Assembly: GCA_964559125.1 (NCBI GenBank)
Contig: CAZLGW010000065.1
Coordinates: forward strand, 1-18,712
DNA: 18,712 bases
Origin: Ravibacter sp964559125
GTDB taxonomy: Bacteria; Bacteroidota; Bacteroidia; Cytophagales; Spirosomataceae
Direction of reading: 5' to 3'
In this document: piece after piece, positions 1 through 10,000 of the stretch
How positions within the stretch are numbered: position 1 is the first letter of the stretch
Layout of the letters: every line of letters begins with the position of its first letter
The notes under the pieces: model-generated
Database searches by the model: none
What the model was told of the DNA's origin: nothing
Seen by the model: only the letters and a program-made list of their open reading frames with translations
Translations under genes and position numbers: made by a program

Positions 1-1034
1 GCCGGCAGTGCGTAGTGGCGGGCGACAGCAAGCAGCTTCAGCCTACCGATCTGTACAAGATCAGGTATGAGGAAAACGGTGGGGATGAAGAAGAGCTACC
101 GATGGAGCTGGAAGCCGAATCGCTTCTTGACCTGGCTGCGCTCAGCCTGCCTTCCTACCAGCTTACAGGTCATTACCGCAGCCTGTCGCTCGACCTGATC
201 CAGTTTTCCAACCAGCACTTTTACGAGGGTACCCTTCGCTTGTTGCCTGATTTCGTATATGCCAATACCGCCGAGCCGGGCATTACCTATCATAAGGTCG
301 ATGGGACATGGGTAGAAGGCACCAACAAAAAAGAGGCGGAAAAGGTACTGGAGCTTCTCGACAGGCTGAAATCGGAGGGGAAAAGCGTGGGTATCGTAAC
401 CTTTAACTACCCGCAGCAGCAGCTTATTATGCAATGCCTGGAAGAGGCCGGAGTTGAGCTGCCGGGCCTGTTTGTGAAGAACATCGAGAACGTACAGGGT
501 GACGAGCGGGACGTGATCATTTTCTCCACCGGATATGCGCCTGATGAACAGGGCCGCCTGACGATGCAATTCGGTACGCTCAACACCCGCGGAGGCGAGA
601 ACCGGTTGAATGTGGCCGTCACCCGCGCCCGGGAGAAGATACATATCGTCACGAGCCTTTTACCTCATCAGTTGAAGGTGGAGACTGCACTTTATGCAGG
701 TCCTAAACTACTGAAGGCCTATCTCGAATATGCACAAAGGGTCTCCGAGGGGGCTTTTGTGCCTGCTCCGACGGAAATAATAGGAAAACACAGCGACTGG
801 CTGCTGAAGAAGCAGCTTTCAGCCCGTATTCCCGAGGCCGTTTTCGAATTGCCTTTTGCCGATATCACCGTCAAGTCGCCGACCGGCTACGAAGGGCTTA
901 TCCTTACAGACGACGACCAGTACCACCACAGCGAAACACCCAAAGAACCGCACGCCTACCTGCCCATCCTCCTGAGAAAGAAGGGATGGCCGTTTAAAAG
1001 GGTATACAGCCGGGAGTTCTGGAAGGAGCGATAA
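1..1034 (+). CDS. Superfamily 1 DNA/RNA helicase, C-terminal part, with degenerate Vsr-like nuclease tail (5' end outside window)
   Basis: The reading frame is open from base 3, so the gene begins before the window. The first visible codons read RQCVVAGDSKQLQPT, which is helicase motif III (GDxxQLxP). Next come LTGHYRS and a FSNQHFY segment of the motif IV region, and ENVQGDERDVI followed by NRLNVAVTRAREK, which are motifs V and VI of UvrD/Upf1-type enzymes. Walker A and B lie upstream and are not seen. The last 100 residues end with YHHS and GWPFKRVYSREFW. This resembles the Vsr/MTES_1575 PDDEXK domain often found at the end of large DUF4011/DUF3320-type helicases, whose core is usually G-I-E-C-D-G-x-x-Y-H. 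Here that core reads GLILTDDDQYHH, so the acidic residue two before Asp is Leu and nuclease activity is doubtful. The stop faces the PUL's last gene across only 7 bases. ATPase/helicase assignment is firm; the biological role is unknown. Confidence 0.85.
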   Translation, partial: RQCVVAGDSKQLQPTDLYKIRYEENGGDEEELPMELEAESLLDLAALSLPSYQLTGHYRSLSLDLIQFSNQHFYEGTLRLLPDFVYANTAEPGITYHKVDGTWVEGTNKKEAEKVLELLDRLKSEGKSVGIVTFNYPQQQLIMQCLEEAGVELPGLFVKNIENVQGDERDVIIFSTGYAPDEQGRLTMQFGTLNTRGGENRLNVAVTRAREKIHIVTSLLPHQLKVETALYAGPKLLKAYLEYAQRVSEGAFVPAPTEIIGKHSDWLLKKQLSARIPEAVFELPFADITVKSPTGYEGLILTDDDQYHHSETPKEPHAYLPILLRKKGWPFKRVYSREFWKER

Positions 1035-1041
1035 GCGGGTG

Positions 1042-3318
1042 TCATTGCCCGATTTCGACAAACCATACCGTCTGCCCCGGGATTTTCAGCTCCAGGTCTA
1101 CCTTCCCGTTGGTGAAGCCGGACAGTTTCCGCCTGTCTTTTTCGGTAACCAGGTACACGTTTCCTGTTTTCTTAAGGATACCATACTGCTCCAGGTCCAG
1201 GTTAAGCGGAATTGTGTGCCCGGTATCGGCTATATTGGCGGCCGCAATGCCCAACATCCGGTCTTCAGAGCGCCAGACAGAGGTATATAGCGTAGGGTAC
1301 GCCTTTTCGAAATGTGTTACCTTCTCCTTCTGGCCGGCATATATAGAGAGTTTCGAGATGGCAATATTTTCCTTCGGAGATTCAAAATCGATATTTTTCA
1401 TCATTTCTCCTTTCAACAAAAATTTCAGGACCTTATTCCTGACCCTGGCGAGTTGGTAGAGGTACTGCAATTCTTTTTTGCGGCTGGTTTCGAGCTTTTC
1501 CCGGTAGTTGGAAAGCATCGGTTGCATGCCCCATGCGAACGAACGGGCCTGCTCCATCATGAACTGCCTGTTGTATTGTCCGTCGAGCAGGTCGAGCGCA
1601 TCATCCGGACGCTGATCATCCGGCCACATTTCGTCATAGGGCGGTTTGAGCAGCGATGAGTAATTCCCGTATACCACGCCATAAGGATGGTATACCGCCT
1701 GGAACAGCGGGATAGGCTCCGTACCGATACCGCCATAGCGTTCCATACTTACCTGGAGCGCCAGAAAGGCATCCTGGTAAGGCAGCCACGATTCGCCTAC
1801 TCCCTCTCCCGACAGCATGATCCGGCCTTTGCGGTCGGGGCGGACTATTCCCCTGATCTGTCTGGTGAGTTCTCCCGAACCCTGCATCCAGTAGTTACCT
1901 CCTCCCAGATTATGCCCGTGCGACGCGTCGAAGCACATACGGCTGATACAGGCCTGGTCCATATAAATACCGCCCACTTTGTAGCGGTTCAGTACCGTAT
2001 CGGCCAGCGAAGTATACTTATTACGCCAGCTATCGGTCGCAATGCACATATTGGTAAGTGACTTACCGGTGAAGATATTGTACACATGGTCGGTGGTGGA
2101 GCCGTCGCGGTTCTTGGCCGCGCTCAGGATCGCATTTTCCGCTGTCCATGAAGGGGTAGATCTCGCCCATTGCAGTTGGTTCATGTACACGATCGCATTA
2201 ATCCCCTTTGACCGGGCCGCAGCTACCTCTTTTGTGAACCGCTGAGCGCCGTCGCGGGGCGGGATATAGTCCGGAAAGGTGTCGTCGTAGGAAGACCGGT
2301 GCCACCAGTGCCATAGTACGCTTACCGGGAGCCCCAGGTTTTCGCGCATTTTTACGGCAGGCTCCAGCACTTCATGGGTCCGGCCCCTGTTCCAGACCCA
2401 AAGAGCGGTAGAATCGAGCCAGGCAGGAGTAAGCCCGTTTTTCAGGCGTGCATTTTTGGTCCATTCCTGTTTCACGGCCCACTCACGATAAATTTCGGCC
2501 GCGGTAAACCAGTCGCCTTCATACGCTCCGATCACGGTCTGGTAAGGGATCGTATAGGTGTCGTTCTGATAAGTATATTCCGGGAAGCTGGCGGTTTGAT
2601 AGACCATTTCCTCCTTTTCGTTTAACCTGAGGATAAAATCTTTCTGAAACGATTCGCTGTCGTTGCAGGCTGCGTAAAATCCTTTCCCATCCGGCTCATA
2701 GACGGTCATAAATTGCATGGACATTCCACCGGGATACACCAGGCGATAGGTCTTGTTTCCCCTAGCCGAAAGGTTGCCAATAGGGTCGGCCATTAAATGC
2801 CCCATCCAGTTGGGAGTAGCCAGGCGAGAGGTTTTGGAGCCGGAGATGCCCGATATAACCGGGTATTGAACGTTTTCAAGCGCCACCCCTTTCAGGCCGG
2901 TTATCTTCAGGTCCCAGTAAGACAAATGATCATGAGCCGCCAGCTTAACCTCCGCGGTGACCACCAGGGAAGGGGCAAGAGAGCCAGACGGCTCCGACCA
3001 GGTAAGGGTCAGCTTCTCGTGTCCTTCAAAACTGCTTCTAAATTGCCGGAAGTCGGCTGGTACGACCCGGGCTGCACGGTTGTTACGGTCGAGAAGCATC
3101 ATTTCCCATAGCGGCTGTGAATCTGATGCCGGCCGGATGGCCGTAATATGCTTTTCACCGGATGTCATCCCGCAAAAGCCACCGTCCTTCCCCGAAAAAA
3201 ACAGCTCCAGCCCTGATTCTGATAGTTTAAGAAGGCCATCGCCCGACCCCTGCCCGTAAAGCACCGGGGCTATAAGGATTTTAATTAAGAAGATGGTTAT
3301 GAGAGAGATTTTTTGCAT
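1042..3318 (-). CDS. DUF6259-type exported glycoside hydrolase-like protein
   Basis: A 758-residue protein, the last gene of the PUL. A Sec signal peptide (MQKISLITIFLIKIL..., cleavage near VLYGQ) predicts export. Residues about 30-285 look like an all-beta N-terminal sandwich as in GH31/GH36-like enzymes, with PNWMGHLMADP (169-179) and YPGGMSMQFMTVYEPDG (195-211) as recognisable blocks. Residues about 300-610 look like a TIM barrel: VLWHWWH (334-340), INAIVYMNQLQW (373-384), GGIYMDQ (449-455) and MLSGEGVGE (501-509). By analogy with clan GH-D/GH31 retaining enzymes, Asp454 is the likely nucleophile and Glu505 or Glu509 the likely acid/base. This is inference, not known for the family. A beta-rich C-terminal domain follows. 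I recognise the family as DUF6259 from these blocks. The substrate is unknown. A 74-base gap separates it from the GH42-like gene upstream, so an extra promoter is possible though none is evident. Confidence 0.78.
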   Translation of the reverse strand: MQKISLITIFLIKILIAPVLYGQGSGDGLLKLSESGLELFFSGKDGGFCGMTSGEKHITAIRPASDSQPLWEMMLLDRNNRAARVVPADFRQFRSSFEGHEKLTLTWSEPSGSLAPSLVVTAEVKLAAHDHLSYWDLKITGLKGVALENVQYPVISGISGSKTSRLATPNWMGHLMADPIGNLSARGNKTYRLVYPGGMSMQFMTVYEPDGKGFYAACNDSESFQKDFILRLNEKEEMVYQTASFPEYTYQNDTYTIPYQTVIGAYEGDWFTAAEIYREWAVKQEWTKNARLKNGLTPAWLDSTALWVWNRGRTHEVLEPAVKMRENLGLPVSVLWHWWHRSSYDDTFPDYIPPRDGAQRFTKEVAAARSKGINAIVYMNQLQWARSTPSWTAENAILSAAKNRDGSTTDHVYNIFTGKSLTNMCIATDSWRNKYTSLADTVLNRYKVGGIYMDQACISRMCFDASHGHNLGGGNYWMQGSGELTRQIRGIVRPDRKGRIMLSGEGVGESWLPYQDAFLALQVSMERYGGIGTEPIPLFQAVYHPYGVVYGNYSSLLKPPYDEMWPDDQRPDDALDLLDGQYNRQFMMEQARSFAWGMQPMLSNYREKLETSRKKELQYLYQLARVRNKVLKFLLKGEMMKNIDFESPKENIAISKLSIYAGQKEKVTHFEKAYPTLYTSVWRSEDRMLGIAAANIADTGHTIPLNLDLEQYGILKKTGNVYLVTEKDRRKLSGFTNGKVDLELKIPGQTVWFVEIGQ

Positions 3319-3392
3319 GTGAATGACAGGTGTTAAGTTATCTGTTATGATTACGATTTTATGAAGATTAAATCCCGCAGGGACGGTATTCG

Positions 3393-5375
3393 TTATCGGT
3401 CTGCTTTATAAAGAAACGTCTCGCCCTTCTTTCCCTCGATTAAAAGCTGTTTGCCGGTAAAAGGAGCTACTGTGCTGTTTTTGATATTTCTGAGGGTCCA
3501 TTCTGAGGGAAGTGCGATCTCCCTTCTGCCCGACTCACCAAGATGAACCATCAGCCAGCCGTGGCCGGCGTAGACTATGTCGTTGGCCGCGCTGAAAATG
3601 TGTATGCCTGCATTCTGAAAAATTTCGCGGAGTTGTTCCGGTGTCCAGCGGACTCTCCCTGTCAACCTGCTGATCAGCTGTTCTTTTTTATAAACGGAAG
3701 AACCCAGGTGATCGGTGATGATGGAATAGCCCGATTGTTCCGTCAGGCTTTGAACCGTTTGCTGCTCGTCTGCCGACAGACCCTGAATGCCGAGATACCA
3801 GATGAGTTTGTAACGCTCTTTTTTCAAAGCATCCAGGTCGCTTCGCAGGTACATGTCAAAGCTGGTGCCCGCCTGGCCCAGGGGATACCGGTTGCTAAGC
3901 AGCGTTCCGGTGATTCCGCCAAAGGTATCGTCATAAAACTGTAGCTTCTCGTCGACTACTACCGCTATTTCGGGACGGTATACGTGGTTTTGAGGGCTGC
4001 TTTTATCAATAACGTACTCCCGGTAAAGCCGGTTGGTAGTCTGAAAGGCCGACCGGATCCCTTCGTCGCTGAACCATCCGCCCCACATGTCAAACCACCA
4101 TCCGCCGTATCCGTAGGCCAGCATTCGTGCCGCGTTTTTCCAGATGAGCTCCTGCGACGTAAACAAATCTTCGGGGCCGATCCAAACGCCTTTGTCGTAC
4201 CAGTCTCCTTCAGGCACGATATGGGGCGCTTTTTCCCGCAGAAGCGTCGTCAGCGAAGTACGTGTGTCGTTTTCGGCAAGCCATAGTTTGCCATGAAGCT
4301 GCACAGACCGGATCGCTGCCATCGGAAGCCAGTCAATCCCTGATTCACGCCGATAGTCATTCGGGCTGGAAAGATAGTCGAGGTCGGGACATCTCAGCAA
4401 TTCTGCCAGGGAGCCATGCCCGCGGCGCGGATCGTGTACAAACAGGTGATAGCCGTAAAAGGCACCGGTGAGGAGCCGTCCCTGGCTGGCTTCTTTGACC
4501 AGCCTGGAAAAATAAGCAATATGGCCGGACATTAATCCTCCGTGGTAATCAAAGGTATCGTCAAGCCTGCGGTTTTCACCCTTTTTGCGGATCGTGGTTC
4601 CCCTTGCAGTTCCGCTGATATCTGCCGGAAGGGCGGTGTCAAACTTAACTTCGGGATCATTCCAGGCTTTGCGCAAGGCTGCGGCATCCTCGTGATACCT
4701 GGCCCGCAGCCAGTCCCGGAAATCCGCTTTCCGGGCTACGCTTTCGTCATAGAAATGATCTTTATAATGAAAAAACCACTCCTCGGTGCCTCCCCCGGCT
4801 ACGTGGATGCCGATCAGGTTACGGTTGTAATCCGAAACCCTGATCCAGTCCAGCAGTGCCAGGAGCGCATCACCCGCATCCCGGCGCCACTTTTTTGAAG
4901 AAAAGCTGACCCGGTAGCTTTCTCCCGAAGGCAGGCGGCAAAGTTCCGAAGGATTTTGCCGCTCCCACCAAACGGGAGGATCGAGATGTACCCGGATTAT
5001 CGCCTTTGCATCTTTCTTTATACTGACGAGTTCGTCGAATTCGTCACGTATGACAGAAAAATCGTATTGCCCTATTCCTTTCCAGAAGGAAGGGCGGAAC
5101 GGCTTAATGCCGGAAGAGGAGTTGATGCCGCGGTCGCCCAGGTAGGCCAGCAGACAAAAGATCTCCAGCCCGGAATCTGCCATTTCCCGGAAATTGCGCG
5201 ATTCGCCCAGGTAAGACATATAGGCAAACGGCGGCACCTGCCTGTCGTTGATAAAAAGCCCTATGCTGCCGCCGGCCGCGCGGACAGTCGTGTGATTATG
5301 GAATGACTGTCCGACGGCCCCGGCGCTGTACAAGATGGTAAGTAACAGTATTAGTGCAAAAAAGGTGTACCGCAT
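3393..5375 (-). CDS. Divergent GH42-like (beta-galactosidase-like, clan GH-A) exported glycosidase
   Basis: A 660-residue protein from ATG. This ATG overlaps the susD stop as TGATG, which implies translational coupling. An in-frame TTG one codon earlier is possible but less likely. A Sec signal peptide (MRYTFFALILLLTILYSAGA, cleavage near AVGQ) predicts export. A TIM barrel covers roughly residues 35-455. IIRVHLDPPVWW (127-138) resembles GH42/GH-A beta-strand 3, GIHVAGGGTEEWFF (189-202) the acid/base region, and KLWLAENDTRTS (363-374) the nucleophile strand with Glu368. Residues 468-560 look like the GH42 trimerisation (class I glutamine amidotransferase-like) domain: EIAVVVDEK, then KLIWYLG, then IITDHLGS. 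A short beta domain ends the protein. The classical GH-A Asn-Glu pair is missing; Thr197-Glu198-Glu199 stands in its place. It is probably a beta-glycosidase or arabinosidase-type exo-enzyme. The exact substrate cannot be read, and beta-galactosidase should not be assumed. Confidence 0.8.
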   Translation of the reverse strand: MRYTFFALILLLTILYSAGAVGQSFHNHTTVRAAGGSIGLFINDRQVPPFAYMSYLGESRNFREMADSGLEIFCLLAYLGDRGINSSSGIKPFRPSFWKGIGQYDFSVIRDEFDELVSIKKDAKAIIRVHLDPPVWWERQNPSELCRLPSGESYRVSFSSKKWRRDAGDALLALLDWIRVSDYNRNLIGIHVAGGGTEEWFFHYKDHFYDESVARKADFRDWLRARYHEDAAALRKAWNDPEVKFDTALPADISGTARGTTIRKKGENRRLDDTFDYHGGLMSGHIAYFSRLVKEASQGRLLTGAFYGYHLFVHDPRRGHGSLAELLRCPDLDYLSSPNDYRRESGIDWLPMAAIRSVQLHGKLWLAENDTRTSLTTLLREKAPHIVPEGDWYDKGVWIGPEDLFTSQELIWKNAARMLAYGYGGWWFDMWGGWFSDEGIRSAFQTTNRLYREYVIDKSSPQNHVYRPEIAVVVDEKLQFYDDTFGGITGTLLSNRYPLGQAGTSFDMYLRSDLDALKKERYKLIWYLGIQGLSADEQQTVQSLTEQSGYSIITDHLGSSVYKKEQLISRLTGRVRWTPEQLREIFQNAGIHIFSAANDIVYAGHGWLMVHLGESGRREIALPSEWTLRNIKNSTVAPFTGKQLLIEGKKGETFLYKADR

Positions 5376-7081
5376 CAATAGCCGGGATTTTGTTTTATCT
5401 CTGCGTCCTTATTCGCTTCAATTTCCGTGAAGGGTATGGGCCATAGTGCGTGATAATCTTTGATTTCGTCTTTATTTAAATCATTGTATTTCCGGACACG
5501 CTCTACCAATTTCCCTACCCGGTGCAGGGTGATTCGCCTCGGTTCTTCGTAAACAAGCTCCCTGGCCCTTTCGTCGAGAATATAATCCAGCGTTACGTCC
5601 TGCGGCGACACGGGCTTTGCTTTTGACCTTTCCCTTACCATGTTGATGTCGGCTGCAGCGCTTGCAAGGTCTCCCTTCCGCATATGTGCTTCTGCTCTCA
5701 GAAGGTATGTTTCGGCGAGCCTCATCATATATCGGTCGCGATACAATGCACCTGCCGTACTCTTGATCGTACCCAGGCTTTTGTCTTCGTATACGCCGTC
5801 GGGGTGCTGGTGGGGTGTGGTGATCTTGGAAGGATGCGGGTACCATCTCCAGGGCTGGTCTCTTAACGTCGAGCCGGGATTTTTGATGGCGCTTTTACCG
5901 TACCATGCCGATGCCGGATTGGTATAGACAAAATCCCGCACTATATTGTGGGGCGCATTGCGGATATCATTGTCCCAATCGCTTTCCCAGAGGTCGTAAA
6001 GGAAATAATTGGTGTTCATCATGAGCGAAACCCCGGCGCCGGCCGTGTTGTAGTCTGACATCGGGAGCCCTATTACCCCCTCATTCTCATCGGGATCTTT
6101 TAACGTGATCCAGGGAACAGGGCCTGCTACCCGTTCCAGCGTATGGAAATGGCCGTATCCTCCCGAAGAAGCAAGGATTCCCCCTGGTACGTCGATCTCG
6201 TAGGGAACGACCCACAGCGCCTCCCTGTTGCCGCTGCTTCTGCGTTGGTTTCCTACCCTGAACAAATCCCAGTAGACATCACCGGGTTGTGTGAATTTCA
6301 GGAAATTGTCGATAGGGTTCTGGTTGGCCATACTTCCGAACCGGCCGGTCATTAAGCCGGTATTCCCGTCATTGATCACCACACTGGCTGCTGCGATTGC
6401 CCCGTCGTAGTTTTCTACTGAGATGTAGGTTTCGGCCAGCAGTTGGTAGGCAACCAGGTTGGATATTTTCCCGTCTACGACCTGGCTGATAGCAGGTAAA
6501 TTCTCTGCGGCGATCCCGGCGTCTTCGATCATCTGGTTCAGAACATCTGTTTTTGAATTTCGTATGAAATTGGTTTGCGGAGAAGTCACTTCTTCCGTTA
6601 CTAAAGGAATGTCGCCCCACAGGTAAACCAGAAAGCGATATGCAAACGCGCGAAAGAACCGTGCTTCGGCCTCGATCAGCATCTTCTCGCTATCGCTGAG
6701 AGCTGATTGGCGAACCCTGGAAATAATGGTATTGGCGTTGCTGACAATTTTGTACCAGCTTCTCCAATGCAGTAATACGTCGCTGCCGGTGGGCACCAGG
6801 TAGTTGGTATGACCACCAAAACGTGCGGTGAGCTGGTAGCGGCCGTCATGGGCAATATCAGTAGCCGTAAGGTAAGGCCTATATTCGGTACCGGCATAGG
6901 AGATGGTCCTCACCTTTGCATAAAGATCGGTCAGCCCGCTCTGGAAGTTGTCATAGGTAACAAAACTGTTTTCCGGGCTGAAAAAATCCAACGGGGTTTC
7001 CTGCAGGATCTTTTGCTCGTCGCAGGCATTCAGGCCCAGGAGGAGCGCAGTAGCCAATATGAATAATCTTAAGTTCTTCAT
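5375..7081 (-). CDS. susD-like: SusD/RagB-family nutrient uptake lipoprotein
   Basis: The 568-residue glycan-binding partner of the SusC transporter. The ATG start gives a clean lipoprotein signal, MKNLRLFILATALLLGLNAC, with lipidated Cys20. Asp-Glu directly after the cysteine fits the acidic signal that sends Bacteroidota lipoproteins to the cell surface. A GTG four codons upstream would touch the susC stop and spoil the short signal, so I prefer ATG, which leaves 11 bases after susC. The N-terminal half is helical and TPR-like (EAEARFFRAFAYRFLVYLWGDIPLV, about 140-165), typical of SusD_like_3. The C-terminal half carries RDRYMMRLAETYLLRAEA, then INMVRERS, then ERARELVYEEPRRITLHR, and ends in WPIPFTEIEANKDAEIKQNPGY, the hallmark RagB/SusD ending. 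It would form the lid over the SusC barrel. The sequence does not reveal which sugar it binds. Confidence 0.96.
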   Translation of the reverse strand: MKNLRLFILATALLLGLNACDEQKILQETPLDFFSPENSFVTYDNFQSGLTDLYAKVRTISYAGTEYRPYLTATDIAHDGRYQLTARFGGHTNYLVPTGSDVLLHWRSWYKIVSNANTIISRVRQSALSDSEKMLIEAEARFFRAFAYRFLVYLWGDIPLVTEEVTSPQTNFIRNSKTDVLNQMIEDAGIAAENLPAISQVVDGKISNLVAYQLLAETYISVENYDGAIAAASVVINDGNTGLMTGRFGSMANQNPIDNFLKFTQPGDVYWDLFRVGNQRRSSGNREALWVVPYEIDVPGGILASSGGYGHFHTLERVAGPVPWITLKDPDENEGVIGLPMSDYNTAGAGVSLMMNTNYFLYDLWESDWDNDIRNAPHNIVRDFVYTNPASAWYGKSAIKNPGSTLRDQPWRWYPHPSKITTPHQHPDGVYEDKSLGTIKSTAGALYRDRYMMRLAETYLLRAEAHMRKGDLASAAADINMVRERSKAKPVSPQDVTLDYILDERARELVYEEPRRITLHRVGKLVERVRKYNDLNKDEIKDYHALWPIPFTEIEANKDAEIKQNPGY

Positions 7082-7092
7082 AGCTGTATCCA

Positions 7093-10000
7093 CTAAAAGC
7101 TTAATTCAATACCTAATGAAAATGATTTCAGTACCGGGTATGCATCGCTGTTGATACCCTGCCCGGTTTCGGGGTCCCAGCCATCCCAATTGGTGAGCGT
7201 GAAGAGATTCTTGCCGCTGGCGAAAACCTTGACGTGCCTTCCGCCTATCTTGTTTACCAGTTCGCTGTTTAGCTGATAGGCCAGTGAAACATCCTGCAGC
7301 CGGACAAAGCTCCTGGAATAGTAGGGCGTCGGATTTATCTGGGGCACCGACCACCCGATGGCATATTTACCTTCCGGGTTACTTACCGACCACAGATCAT
7401 AATTGAAGGTGTTCAGGTTGGCAAAATTGCCGGTAGACTGCACATTGGCCGGGACATTGCCACCGAGATAGCCGTTTTTCCCACCTTGTATAGAATTGAC
7501 AAAAAAGCGGAAAACAAATCCTTTATATTTCATTTCGCTCTGGACACCGAACGAATAAGCCGGTTCCGACCGCCCCAGAAAGACCCTGTCCCTGTCGGCC
7601 GTAATTGTACCGTCGTTATCCTGATCGACAATGCGGTAGGCGCCGGGATAGTAACCCGCCATTACCTCGTCGTTCAGCTGCCAGATACCTTGTATCTGGT
7701 AATGATAAATAGTGCCGATCGATTTCCCGATAAACAGGTTGCTTCCCGGAAGATCGTCCTCCTTTCCATCCTTATTCTTATCTTCGCCCAGCAGGCTCAC
7801 AATCTTATTTTTATTGCTGGCGTAATTCAGATTGACGTTCCATTCAAACGACCTCGTCCTTACCGGCGTAGTAGAGAGCATGACCTCCACGCCATTGTTC
7901 TGTAATTTTCCGACGTTGCTTGAAATGCTGGAGAAACCTGTGATCTGGGGGATGACGATATTCCATAACAAATCGGTAGTGACGGTGTTGTAATATTCCA
8001 CGCTACCTCCCAGCCGGTTGTCGAGCAGGCCGAAATCCACACCGATATTCAGCCCGTTTGATTTTTCCCACCGGAGATTACTGTTGGAAAGAGACGTCAG
8101 GGACTGGCCGATGGAAGTTCCTCCCCCTCCGAATACAAATTTCGAGTCGTCAGGTGTGCTTACCTGCGCCAGGGAAGAGTACCTCGAAGTCATATTTCCA
8201 TTCACACCAAAGCTTCCCCGTATTTTCAGATGCTCGATTTTTGAGCCCGACATAAATGCATTGTTGGATACGACCCATGCCAGTCCTACGGATGGGAACA
8301 GCGCAAATTTGTTGTTTTTTGAAAAACCGCTATAGCCATCCCTTCTCAGGGTACCCGTTATCAGGTAGGTATTCTTGTAATTGTAGTTTACCCTGCCCAT
8401 CTGGTAGAGGAATGTTTCTTTCCAGGCGCCGGAATAAGTACGTTGTATGACGGCCTGCTGAAGGCTGTTGTAGGAAAGTGATATATTGGCAATATTCTCC
8501 CCCTGCGCGTTGGTCGATTCGAATTCATTGTTCCGGTAGCCTGTTACGAAAGTGGCCGAAATGCCATGGTCGCCAAAACGATTGTCGTAGCTGACGATAT
8601 TATCGATTGTGCGGTCCAGCCGCTTTTGATTGTTCTTCTGTATGGCTCCTGTCAGGTTGGCGTCATAGCGGTTTGCATTGAAATAATTTTCGCTGATAAA
8701 ATCGTTTGAAAAATTCAGCCTGTATTCCAGTCCTTTGATAAAAGGAATTTTCACAATCCCGTAAAACGTTCCGTTAAACCTGTTTTTAACGTCTTTATTG
8801 TCGGCCTGGGCTGATAAAAACGGGTTGATAATATTCGTAGCTCCTGTAGGATAGACAATGTATTCTCCTTTTTCATCCGTAGGGCTGACAAGCGGGCTGG
8901 TCAGCTTCATCGCACCCATATTGGGGTATATGCCCGAATAATCCGTAAACGAGCCGAAGGTGTTGGCGCCCAGCGTGAACCAATCGGTTACTGCCGTGCT
9001 CAGGTTGATGCGCACTGAGCTCCGTTTATAGTTATCATTCATCAAAAAACCTTTTTGTTTGGTAAAGCCGCCCGACAGGTAGTAATCTGTCTTTTGTGTG
9101 CCGCCATTTAGGGTCAGCGTGTGGTCGGTGAGAAAGCCAGGGTTGGTCAGCGCTTTCCACCAATCGTAATCTACCCCTTCATTGATCCCTTTTATGTTTT
9201 CAGGGACCAACTCGGTTTGGGCAAAAGTCCAATCGGGGTTTGGTTGGGAATAATCAGGACCCAGGTAGGCGTTCTTATAATAGATGTCGCGGATGATTTG
9301 CAGCTTCTCTTCCCTGTTGCGGAGCCGCATATCTGATGTAGGGGTTTGAGAGGCTATGTAAGACGAATAGGTGATGGTCGGTTTTTCGCTCCTGCTGCGG
9401 CTTTTGGTCGTGATCAGGATCACACCGTTGGCGGCCTGCGCTCCGTAAATCGCCTTGCTGCTGGCGTCTTTGAGCACGTTCAGCGATTCGATATCGGCAG
9501 GATTGATGTCGCCCAGCCGTCCGTTGTAGATAATCCCGTCGAGTACGATCAGCACGGATGTGTTGCCGTTGATCGTATTCCTTCCCCTGATCTGGATGGA
9601 GGGTTCTGCGCCGGCCTGGTTGGTCTGGCCGATGTCCAGGCCGGGTATCGTACCTTTGACAGACTGCAGTACGTTGGTGTTGGGCGCTTCTTTAAATGCT
9701 TCCAGGTTAGCTGTCACAACCGAACCCGTCAGATCGCTTTTCCTCATAGTACCGTACCCTACCACCACCACTTCCTCCAGCGCTTTTTCGTCGACTTCCA
9801 TCGTGATGTCCAGCATAGACAACCCTCCGGCTGCCACTTCCTGGCTGCGATATCCTACAAACGAAAAGATCAGCGTTGCGCCCTCGTCGGGGATATTCAG
9901 CGAGAAAACCCCATCGGCATTGGTGGCTGTTCCGGTTTGTGTCCCTTTCACAAGCACATTCACGCCGGGCAGCGCTTCACCCGAAGGATCCGTTACTTTG

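Noticed and set aside
1036..1051. Small inverted repeat CGGG...CCCG at the convergent helicase/DUF6259 ends
   Set aside because: Only four pairs with no T-tract; too weak to call a terminator, although some termination is expected here.
7082..7093. GTG start for susD
   Set aside because: The GTG would overlap the susC stop and adds residues before a lipoprotein signal that is ideal from the ATG at 7081.
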